Assembly (NCBI GenBank): GCA_026686845.1
Contig: JAIVEN010000011.1
Location: 23,422,501-23,486,500 of the forward strand
Direction of reading: 5' to 3'
From: Adenanthera pavonina
Taxonomy: Eukaryota; Streptophyta; Magnoliopsida; Fabales; Fabaceae
DNA length: 64,000 nucleotides
The notes below the pieces were generated by a model, which saw only the letters and a program-made list of their open reading frames with translations, had not been told where the DNA came from and did not search any database. Positions 12,801-24,800 of the stretch are shown in pieces; positions within the stretch are counted from its first letter, which is position 1; every line of letters begins with the position of its first letter. The translations under genes were made by a program, and so were the position numbers.

Positions 12801-15800
12801 GAACTTACCAAGCTGGGGCTCAACTTCCTGGGAAGTTGAAAATTTTCGGGAGCCAAGTAAGACTAATTGATTTACTTCTCGGAAAGTTTAACTTCCCTCT
12901 CTTATTTTTCCCATACCAAGTGACCCCTTAAGTAAAGTGGTGGAACTATGGACAATGCTTGAACTATGACTACTCACAATGGTATTGAAATAATAGTCTT
13001 TCATGTTCTTTAGCACCACCAATTTGTCTTCTTCGAAGATAGGTCCTGAAATACACAATTTGAGGCAGGGAAATTAACACAGCAGTTTGAGTCTTTAGTC
13101 AATTGACTAAGAGAGAAGATTACAAGCCAATCTTGGCACATGAAGTACAGATTTCAGGATAATAAAATCTGAAATTTTATGCTTCCTTTACATACCACTG
13201 GTACGAGAGACCCGTCAGAAATTTTAATCTTTAGATTGCCAGCACAAGGTGTGTAAGTAGAAAATAATTAATGAGTCCATCATATGATCAGATGCACTAG
13301 AATCTATAATCCAAATAATACTATCCTGGGATGTTTTTAAGGCTCGTGAGAAATTACCTTTCTGAGCTAATAATCCTGAAGATAAGTTTCAGATCATAAA
13401 TATATTCAATGTTGCTTAGAGACATTTCCAGATCACATCTTTTATTTTTGTTGCACCATAACATATCACATATAGGTCCTCACGAGAAATTTCTTGAATA
13501 ACCTTGTGACTTCCATGGGTCCCACAAAAAATTATTCCTATCATCACAAGCAGCTCGTGAATAATGGAGCAGACTACAGAAAAACAGATTTACCATCCCA
13601 AATATCGCGATCGTGAGATGATCTCTTCGCAAGTTCTGCATTGTTTGCTGATCATCCCCAACCTCTTCATTAGTTTCGAGCATGTTACAAACTTAATCAG
13701 ACGTTTGGTTGGCAGCATTGCACACCCCTCTGTAATCAATCTACACATACCCTTCAGTGTATTGGGTAAACGTAGGACCATATGGCAGCAAGTAGTAAAA
13801 TGGTTTCGGCAAAACATACCTTGAGTTGTTCTGTCCATCTGGTTCATTCAGTTGAGACATATGACACGATCTCTTCCTGGACAGGTATGGCAACCCTTTG
13901 AAGCCATAGCTCACTATCATTGGAGCTCCAACTTGGTGTGGGTTTGATGAGGAGTTCCTGTTGAAGCTAGAGCCCACCACCGAAGAAGCTCTAGCTCGAC
14001 TTAGGCTTGATTTCTTCATATTTCCCCTATTTTCGAGGCTTCCGCTTCTTCGATGTTCAACAATTCTGGCCCAAACTCTGAACCATCTCTATTACCTTGT
14101 GGGCATTCGAAAGAGATCTTTTTCATTCATATATTATTCAAACTGTACAAGGCAACATATATACACCAAGGCAGGGAATCTTGCACTTATGATAGTGAGA
14201 TAATAGAACAGAAAAATAGTAAAATAATCCCTAAGAATATGCTACAGTAAAACAAAAGATATTTGCAATAAATGACTATATACTTTGTTGACCATACTCG
14301 TGAAGTGGTCTAGGTCTATAGTACGTTTCTTACTGTCTTTGTTCACAACTAAATTAGTATCAGCACAGGTTATGATGGACATGTGGTTTGTCCCCACTTC
14401 AAGCCTTAAGGGCGTTCATGTGACTTGGCATGTTAAAGATTACATTGAATGCTAATAATGGTCTTTCACTTAATAGTTTAAGCATTTAAGTTAAAATGAA
14501 TATTAATTGTCACTAACATCTAGTAGTTGTTCAAGATATAGTGTGCATTCTGTAACAACTGACCTTTTTGACATCCAATGCAATAAATAGGAGAAGCTTG
14601 GAACCATGCTGGATAAGATGACTCGAGTTGAAAGCATGGTTTCTAAACTATGTTTATTCTTGGAAATCAGTGAGGACATGCTTCAAATTGTTCGGGATGC
14701 TGCATCACTTGCTATGTCTGATCTAGCCACTGCTGTTGTCACTGAATTTACATCTCTTTCAGGAATAATGGGGCGTCACTATGCTCTTGAAGATGGATAC
14801 TCAGAGCAGGTTGTTTATCCTGGGCTATTATTACTATTTTGTTTGGTAATTGTTAGAGATGCATTTACTTCTGTATCTCAATTCCAGTCCATAGTATATG
14901 TTTGCTCCTTCGTTGTTGTATTAATTAATTATAATTATATTTATACATAACCTTGCTTCTTTTCTTTCTTACCCCATACCTTGCAGATTGCAGATGCCTT
15001 GTTTGAGATCACGCTTCCTAGATTTTCTGGTGACATTCTTCCTGAAAGTGATGCTGGAATAGTTTTGGCTATTGCTGATAGGTAAAAATATTATTGTCTT
15101 TCTTTTCCTGTCTGTTTTTAGTGATAATTCCACATTACAAGAGGTATGAAACTCATTGCTGCTAGAACAAATGGGTTGCATGTAGGTTTTGCTTTGTTCA
15201 AGGATGCTTCACGGTTGAGCTTGAAGTAATTAAAGATCTAATAATCTGTTTTGAATATCTTGAGTTTGCCTTTATGATAATTAAGGACAAACGAAATATG
15301 GCTGACATTGAACATATTTAGAGAACCTTTTACTATGGTTTACTGTGTGGCCTTAGGCCTCCAGCGGTTGTGAATTTTTTATTTGCATTAATGTGCAAAT
15401 ATGTGCTAAGGCTAGGTCGTTGCCCAGAAGTAACGCGCTGTATGGCTCGAATGCAATGTTAAATGAGCTAGAGCCGCTACATCGGTGCCTGGATGTAGTG
15501 TTAAATGAGCAAGGGTTCCCACATCATGCTGAACGGATGTGGGTAAATAAGTTAGCCCAGAAAAGCAAGATTAGATTTGGTTCTTGGAATATTGGTACAT
15601 TAACAGGTAAATCTATGGAGGTGGTGGATGCTATGATTCGAAGGAGAATTAACATCTTATGTCTTCAAGAAACTAAATGGGTGGGAGAAAAGGTTAAGGA
15701 GTTAGACACTACTAGTTATAAACTTTGGTACATAGGAAATGTTAGAGCAAGGAATGGAGTTGGTATTATTGTGGACAAAGATTGGAAAAAGAATGTGATA

Positions 15801-18800
15801 GGAGTTAGAAGGATTGGAGATGGGGTCTTATCCTTAAAATTGACTATTGGACATGATACTCTCAATGTTATCAATGCTTATGCACTTCAAGTAGGGTCGG
15901 ACGCACATATTAAGAAAAAGTTTTGGGAAGATTTGGAGGGCTTGGTTCAAGATATTCCACAAAAGGAAAAGATCCTCATTTGGGGGGGAACCTTAATGGT
16001 TATGTGGGAAAAGAGACAAAGTAATATATGGGAGCTCACGGCAGTTATGGCTTTGGAGAAGTAAATGAGGAGGGACATTTCATTCTTGATTTTTCAATGG
16101 CTTACAACCTCACGATTGTAAACACCTGTTTCAAGAAGCGGAAGGAGCATTTAATTATATACAAGAATGGAGTCCAAAGGTCGCAAATTGACTCCTTTTT
16201 GGTAAGGAACTCAGATAGAACAACTTGTAAAGACTACAAAGCAATCCCTGGTGAAAGTTTAACTTCACAATATAGGGTCTTGGTCCTTGATGTGCTGGTT
16301 AAAAACCGTAAACTGAAAAGTCGAAAAGCTTTAAATTCTAGGATTAAGTGGTAGCAACTAAAAGGTGAGAAATAAGTGAGCTTTACGAGGAAAGTTATGG
16401 AGGAAGGTCATTGAGACTTACAAGGAAGTGCTAACATCTTATGGGATAAAATGACTAAAAGGATCAGGGATACTGCTAAAGAAATATTGGGTGAATCCAA
16501 AGGTTTTGGACCTAAGGATAAAGAATCTTGGTGGTGGAATGAGAATGTGCAGGAGAAGGTCAAATATAAGAAAGAGTATTTCAAAGCCCTGCATCTATGC
16601 AATAACGATGAAAATTGGAAATGTTATCAGTTAGCTAAAAAGGAGACTAAGAAAGCAGTGAGCGAGGCTAGATCTAAAGCTTTTGAGGAATTCTACCAGG
16701 ATTTAGGAACGAAGGATGGTGAACGTAAGATTTATAAAATTGCCAAGAGAAGGGAAAGAAAATCAAGAGATTTGGACCAAGTAAGATGTATTAAGGATGA
16801 AGAAGGAAAAATTTTAGTTGCAGATGATGATATCAAAAATAACCCATGAAGATGATCTCAATTTGAATTTCTATCGTAGGATTTGGGTTGGAGAGGTAAA
16901 AGAAGCTCTTAAGAGAATATATAATGGTAAAGCCATTGGTCCCGATGGTATTCCTATCGAAGTTTGGAAGTGCTTAGGAGAGAAGGGGGTTTGGTGGCTC
17001 ACTAAGTTATTTATCGAGATTTTAAGGTCTAAAAAAATGCCAAAGAAATGGAGAAAGAGCACTCTAATGCCCATATACAAGAACAAGGGGGATATTCAGA
17101 ATTGTGCTAATTATCGAGGGATAAAACTCATGAGTCACATCATGAAACTTTGGAAAAGAGTGATTGAGCATAGACTCAGAAAAGAGTCTCGTATTTCGGA
17201 AAACCAATTTGGATTTATGCCAGGACGGTCTACAACAGAAACTATTTATTTATTAAGGGGTTTGATTAAAAGATACCAGAGTAAAGAGAGAGATTTGCAT
17301 ATGATTTTCATTGATTTGGAAAAAGCTTATGATAGAGTACCAAGAGATGTATTGTGGAAAGCAATCGAAAAGAAAGGTGTCTGTGTGGCTTAGATCCGTG
17401 TTATGCATAGGATACAAGCTGGGTGGTTAAAGTGGAGGAACATAAGTTATTTGTGACAGCAAGGTACCTACTAAGCTTAAAGGAAAATTTTACAGAACAA
17501 CTATAAGGCCAACAATGCTATATGGTAGTGAATGTTGGCCTTTGAAAGGACAACAAGAGCATAAGATGGGAGTAGCAGAGATGAGAATGTTGAGATGGAT
17601 GTGTGGTCATACAAAATTGGATAAGATATGAAATGACTGTATACGAAGGAAAGTTGGAGTAGCACCTATCGAGGAAAAAATGGTGGAAAATCGTTTAAGG
17701 TGGTTTGGGCATGTGCAAAGAAGAGGGAAAGAGGAGCCAGTGAAGAGAGTTGATCAAATGGCCTGGAGACCGATCAAAAGGCGTAGAGGAAGACCAAAAA
17801 GGACACTAAGGGAAGTTATAAGGAATGACCTTTTGAGAAATGATTTATCTGAGGAGATGGCATTTGATAGAGCCCATTGGCGTCGTATGATCTATGTAGC
17901 TGACCCCACATAGTGGGATAAGGCTGATGTTGTTGTTGTTGTTGTATTAATGTGCATGCAAGTTGAACATCCTAGCATCACAAGATGAGATTTGTCTTAA
18001 AGTGATATTTGTACTTTTTTCTTGCTAGCATTGGCAAAGGCAATGGCTATTTTTGCATCAGCTATATATTCTCAATCTTTAGCAGTTTCTGTTTTTTGTA
18101 GAACTTTCTTACATCCATCTGGAATGAATCTGTCATATGCTTTTTTAAGCTGAAATGAATTGATACTTCCTTCAACAATGAAGTTCCGCACCCCTGCTTG
18201 ATATGATGGTTGTCCTGCAGATTGGATAGCCTGGTCGGTTTATTTGCTGCTGGTTGTCAACCTAGTTCCACAAATGATCCATTTGGCCTACGGAGAATCT
18301 CATATGGTCTTGTAAGTATAACATAATTATTGTATTTACCCTTTATAAGTTTTTGAAAGCCAAATACTTACTCTGATGACGCTGTTTTCCATTATCTAAT
18401 TCAGGTACAGTTGTTGGTGGAAAAGAATAAAAACCTAGATTTTAAACTGGCTCTGGAACTTGCTGCAGATGTCCAACCCATTAAAGTTGATCCTCGTGTA
18501 ATTGATGATGTAAGATAGAAGTCCTCTATTCTTTATTATAAATAAATTACATTATGTAATTTTTTACTTTTATTTCTGTAACAGTTTTGACTTTTTATTA
18601 TCTTATATTTTGGGCTCCCTGTAAAGAGTTTTACTGAAATGTTGAGTTTTATACCAGTTGATCAGTTTATTTTATCAGTTTTCTCTTCCAACTTCCTCCC
18701 TTGTGGCCCCAAAAAAAAAAAGGTTCCTCCCTCCTTCTCTCTGTTTCTTCCTCTTTCTCATTCCTACACCCTTTTCCTGTTCTGAATCTGTTTGCTTAAT

Positions 18801-21800
18801 AATTTACAATTAACTGTTAATAAATTGGGGTAACCTAATGTGTATTTTTTTAATAGCTACTATAAGTTGTATGCCATAGAACAAGCGTAGGAGTGTGAGA
18901 TAGAGTTAGGTTGACATGGAGAGAGAACAAGACTTGACTGTATATATCTAAGCTCTTTCGTGCATAGAGATTGAAAAACTGGAAATCTGTTATTATTAAA
19001 AATTTTCTCACCATTACATGTATATATCACACATACACACTGACAGAGCAAGATTCCAGTTTGAGACCTTTGTCTTTGTCGATAGATTTACCTTTTGTGT
19101 GTAATCGAAATCTGATTATTATGATTTTACCTTTAGGTACATCAATTTGTTACTCGGAGATTAGAGCAATACCTGGTATGTATTTGTTCATAAAAATAGT
19201 TATTTGCTTGATATTATCATTATTTACTTAAGAGTGATCATTGTTTCTCTACATTCAACGTTTTGAGTGAAACCAATATTTAAAACTTCAAATGATTGCC
19301 ATAATAAATGTGTATATCAATTCTTGTTTATATCTTTGTTGTTATAGCCATTGCAGTTCCACATTTCCTTCCTTTTTGCTGGTTTTCTAGGTACTAAGAA
19401 ACTCCATTTCCCTGTTACCTAATGAGATTGGAAGTTCGTAATTGAAATTCCAAATTATATTTCTATTTGGGTTCTATCATCTTATTTATTTCGTTATCCC
19501 CTAATCTCCACAATTGTAATTTTGTCTTCCTGTTACCTAATGACTGAATTGCTTGATTTTATTTATATGAGCAAACCCATATATACAAGTAGCAGGAGCC
19601 TCTCGACTTAATTGCAAAAAGTTCTATCTTAATGGCTAATTACAATTCTAATCTCTACAATCAAGCTGATTGAGATTATACACTATCTACAGTACATGAA
19701 AGAATATTTACTTCCTAACTCTAACAATGATCAAGCTTGGCATGGAGGATATCAATTCAACAACTTGAGGGAGAGTGTTAGAATTGTAAATAATGTAACT
19801 TTTTTGTTAGTTCACCATTCCATAATATCCCTAATTGTAATCATGTCTACTGTAGTAGCCTTCCTTATCTATAAATACCTGTGTACTTAATTCAATGTAA
19901 TGGAACTAAGAATTCCAGACTTGTCAGCCTCAAATGATCATCAGTCTTTGTAGAAAAGGAAAAAGTACAATTGCAGCCATACAAAGGTGTAGAAACATAT
20001 CCAAAACCAGTATGCTTGAAATTTGTCATATTGATGGTTGATAGTGTAATAGTGTACAACTTGTATGGCCAACTAAAATGCTTTTTGAGCACTGATGATC
20101 ATAGAACAAGTGCATTTTCACATATATTGCTTTCTGTTTCTGTGCATAAGTTCTTTCTGTTATGTTCCTGCTAAAATACATTCTCAGACACATCTGATGA
20201 GGTGAATTTTACTGTTATATCACATTTTTGTGACAGATTGAAAAGGGAGTAAATGCAGAAGTAGTTCGTTCCATCCTTGCTGAGCGGGCAAACTTGCCCT
20301 GTCTAGCAGCAAGATCAGCATATAAGGTAATCTGAATTAGGGCAGATATTAAATGAGATTTGAGGAATCTATCATATTAATGTTTTCTCAGTATCTGTGC
20401 TCTTAGTCATGTTTCCCGTCCAGTGCCTGTTGCATTGAGTGATAAAAAAGAAAGCAAGCAAGAGACGAAGGTGGTTGTCAGCAGGGTCATTCATGAGTTG
20501 GCTGCCAACACTTAAAGTAAAGCTGGTAGTATCTGGCTCGCTGTGAGAAAGATAAATCAGCTTACAGACTAGTATTTGATGCATCCCTTTGTCGACTAGT
20601 GTTGAATCTCCCTTTGAACCAACCTTATGACTAGGGTCCATTGGTATATTACCTTAGCTTAGATCCCATCATGCCAATCTCTTAGTAAATCCAAGTCCTC
20701 TAGGATACCACAAATCCTCTACGAGACAAAGCAACCTCCCTTCCCATAAAATATTTTAAGTCAACCAAGTATTTGACTTTGAATTTTTTTGTTTGATACA
20801 CCTTTCAAATGGGCTATATCCTTGTCATCATTTCTAGTGATGATTATATCATCTACATAGACTATCAAAATAGTCATCTTATTAGTTGAGGACCCATTGA
20901 TGAACAAAGTATGGTCGGTTGGCCCTTGCAAGTAGCCCCACTTTATGGCCTTGGTGAATCTCTCAAGCTAGGCTTGGGGAGATTGAGCTCATAGAGAGAT
21001 TTTCTAAGTGTGCACACTAGATCATTATATTTACTTTGCTTAGCTGGGAGGAGCTTTTATGTAAACTTCAAGATCACTATTTTGAAAAGCGATTTTTAGG
21101 CCTTTGTCCTATGTTGAAAAATATCATGAAAGTCAATTCCATAGGTTTGTGTTAAACATTGCTTTCTATTTATTAATGCTTTCATTTGCCTTATACACTT
21201 CGCATTAAACTCCCACTTGCAAACTACTAGTTGCTTGCCTTGTAATTTTTGGTACAGCAGCTAAATACCATTATTTTGCAAAGCATGCAATTCTTCATTC
21301 ACAGCATCTCTATGTTTGGGATGTTTAAGATCCTCCTCTGTGCAACCAAGAATTTAAAGGTTGTCTATATTTGTAATGAGAGCCTTATAGATCGAAGCCT
21401 CGAAGATTGCCTCTCACAGTATACAAACCATGTAATAAGATGTTGAGTATTATTTGATCCAATTACAAAATTAGGGTAGAACTACACATACCTGAAGCTC
21501 CATGCTATTTCTTTTACCAACTCTAGATGTAGGGGCACATGTGGTGAGGGTTAGCTCACCAAGTGGAATCTAATTCTAGGTCTTCACAGCAGAGTCACCG
21601 TACTCCATGGCTTTTCTATCAAGACTGTTATACTGAAACAAGTTCCAAATGTTCTGAAATGTGATGTGATGAAATGTTTCAAAAAACATTTAAAAACACA
21701 AAATGACCCTAAATAATACGAAAACATTGCTAAAACATGCATTATATAAATTTGTCCAAGAATGTATGTGCATACGTCTCTGTGTGTGTGTGTACACAAT

Positions 21801-24800
21801 AAAGTGTATTCAGAGTATTGCATAAAGTGAACTATGATTATCTTTCAAGTCCACTTGCCCTCCTCTTCAGGTATTAAACATTCGGAAAGAGGGAAGAATT
21901 TCTCTAAATTGAAAAAGTTATTCAATTGACTGTGGGCGAGCATGTTTTCTTAAATTAACATTTGTGAGATATTTGTGATCCCACCACATTCTCATGATCT
22001 GAAAAATATCCCAATTATCTTAATTATTTAATTGGGTTTGTTTTACTCAGTCAACATCTAATTAATTAATCAAATAATTAATTAGATAATACTTAAACCC
22101 TTTCCACTTTAATTAGCCCATCAAGGGCTGACATATCACTAGGTCCAACAGATTCCCTTTCCGTAAGCAATAAGAAGATTAATATAGTTGACTTCTAGGG
22201 TTTTCAGATAAATTAGAGCTCAATGATAATGTACACTGAGACCCATTCTATTATTTATAAATATAGTGATACAAGAGATATAATCAAATCTCTATCAAAT
22301 CTATATCCGTCTAATAACAATATATCCTATGTCCTTATAATTAAGAATAGATATAACTACATAAATAATACAAAGAATATTGGGCTGGGATCTACTTATC
22401 TTGTCTCAACACCCCTTCTCAAGCTAGTGGGTGTCTCACACACACCAAACTTGTCTTGTAACAATCTGAATCTGGTATGAGTCAAAGGTTTAGTGAGGCA
22501 ATCAGTAATTTGATCTGCTGTAGGTATATATTGAGTATCCAGCTGTTTAGCCAAGACTCTATCTCTCACATAGTGGACATCAAGTTCTATATGTTTGCTT
22601 CTAGCGTGATGTACTGGATTTGATGCTAAAGCTGCTGCACTCATACTATCACACCATATGATTGGTGCTTTAGAAATAGGAACGTTAACTTCTTCTAAAA
22701 GTGATTGAATCCAAGCCAACTCTGTTGCTAGACAGGCAAGTGCTCTATATTCTGCTTCTGTGCTTAATCTTGAGATAACTTTTTGTTTTCTAGAAGACCA
22801 AGATATTAGAGAATCACCAAGATATACACAACAACTAGCTACCGATCTTCTATCATCTAGGCAAGCAGCCCAATCTGCATCAGAGAATCCACATAACTCA
22901 ACATACTCAGTTGGCTTCAAATGAATGCTGAAATCCAAGGTGCCTTTCAAGTATCGGAACACTCTTTTAACAGCCTTCTAGTGAACATCAGTGGGGCAGC
23001 TTAGGAATTGACTTAATTTATTTACGGTAAAGCTGATATCTGGCCGAGTGTTAGTTAAGTACTGTAGAGCTCCAACAGCACTCCTGTAGATAGATGGATG
23101 TTGTTGTGAAGTACCATCCATAATAGACAATGATTGGCAAACCATAGGTGTAGGACACGAACAGGCTTTTTGCATTCCATATTTGTCAAATTGACTGACA
23201 ACATATTTCTTCTGATTTAAATAGAGACCAATGTTGTCCCTATAAGCATGAATCCCAAGACAATAACTGAGTGGCCCAAGATCTTTCAACTTGAACAGTG
23301 AACTAAGCCTAGTTATGAGAGATTTCAGCCCCTGAGTATCATTCCCTGTGATTATATCATCTACAAGATAAGAACAAAGAAAACAGCATTATTGGTCTTC
23401 AAGAAGAATAATGAAATGTCGCTTTTGGAGTTGCTAAAGCCCCATCAAGTTAAGGTATCTTTTAGCTTTTCATACCAAGCTCGTGGAGCTTGTTTTAAGC
23501 CATACAAAGCCTTCTCAAGCTTACAGATGTGTTGTGGCCTCTAAGGATCTTCAATGCCTTCTGGTTGTCTCATAAAGACATTTTCATGAAGTGTTCCATT
23601 AAGAAAAGCATTATTGAAATCTAGCTGTCTGATTTCCCAGTCACACTGCACTGCAATAGATAAGATAATTCTCAAAGTTGCTGCTTTTAACACCGGACTA
23701 AAAGTCCCCTCTTAATCTATACCTAGGTCCTGCTAAAAACCTTTTGCCACTAATCTGGCCTTGTGTCGTTCAATTGTTCCATCTGGCTTGTATTTGAGTT
23801 TAAACATCCATTTGCAATCCACAATGTTTTCTTGACCAGTATAAGGCACTAGAGACCAAGTATCGTTTGCTGTTAAAGCTTCAAATTCACTTTGTATCAC
23901 CTCCTTCCACTCTTTGGACTTCAAAGCCTGTTACACTTTGCGGTTCTTGATTACTATTGAAATTTGTTGTGGTCACAAGTGCATGTTGCTGGTTTCTGGC
24001 CAAGAGAGTTTTACTTCTGGTCATCATAGGATGTGTTGGTTGAGAGGAGCCAGATGTGGTCTCATTAGAGTTTGGTTTTCCAGAACCTGAATTAGAGGAT
24101 TGTTCATAATTGAAACTTGGTTTTTCCAGAGTTGTTTCAGCAGGAAGTGTGGACTGGTCAGGGGTTTTTGTTGCTGCAACTGACTGACTCTAATGTTCAG
24201 AATTTGTGGTATTATCAACGGCTTGCTGATCTGAAGATATTGGATGATTTTCCAAGAGGCAAATTTGATGATTTGTAAAACACCAGTTTTGCTTCTCCGT
24301 TGATAAGCTCTTAAGATTGGAGGCTGAGATGAATAATGGCATTTTAGCATTAGCTAGCAATGTTAAGCCCATTTCAACAATATGTCTATGCTTCCGTTCG
24401 GCTTTCCCATTTTGTTGGGATGTGTAAGGACATGAATGCCTAACAGCCCGTTTGGTTCAATTATTGGGGGGTTAGGTGATGTAATGGGAAGGGTGTGAGG
24501 GGATGATGATTACATATGAGTTTTAAGTGGGTTTGTTTGGTATGTCAAAGGGATCGGGGAAATAAATTTATTTTTTATATTTAATTAAATACAAATAAAT
24601 GAGAAAAGTCTAAAATGCCCCTAGATAAAAAAAATCCCGTCGTCTTCCTTCCTCACCGGGAACACTCCCCCAACCGGCAACACCTCACCTCCCACCACAA
24701 CCATTGGCAGAATTCCTCCTTTCTTCCATCCTTACAAATATACAGATCTCAGTACAAAATAATACCAATCAAAATCAAAGAAGAAGAAAAACCATGGTGG

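Larger units (their letters stand above)
3474..14301 (-). mobile_element. Copia element A, host of three nested insertions
   Basis: Two 199 bp LTRs at 3479-3677 and 14098-14296 bound the element. They are flanked by CTCAT (3474-3478) and CTCGT (14297-14301), a 5 bp target-site duplication with one mismatch. Orientation is minus. Element A's own sequence appears at 12931-14097 (gag, protease), 11933-12543 (GAG-pre-integrase and integrase) and 6823-7370 (integrase end and linker). Reverse transcriptase and RNase H are missing. Copia C sits inside integrase, a TIR element sits just upstream of it, and copia B lies between the linker and the 3' LTR. The whole complex lies in the first visible EDD1 intron. 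Confidence 0.85.
15387..17956 (+). mobile_element. RTE-type LINE with TSD, internally deleted
   Basis: The element spans 15398-17945, between two copies of ATTAATGTGCA (15387-15397 and 17946-17956), an 11 bp target-site duplication. The 3' end is GGGATAAGGCTGATG followed by (TTG)n, not poly(A), as in RTE-type LINEs. It encodes an endonuclease then a reverse transcriptase in one damaged ORF. It lies in the third visible EDD1 intron, in the gene's orientation. Confidence 0.85.

Noticed and set aside
13564..13847. Overlapping ORFs on both strands near 13.6-13.8 kb
   Set aside because: They fall within the decayed gag of copia A. None shows an independent family match.
19137..19175. Treating the 39 bp stretch as intron
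   Set aside because: It encodes VHQFVTRRLEQYL in correct phase between valid splice sites, and the family has this block exactly here.
22223..22480. Small + strand ORF at the copia D LTR
   Set aside because: It is LTR sequence read in the + direction, repeated at 27685-27870, and therefore a shadow of the LTR.
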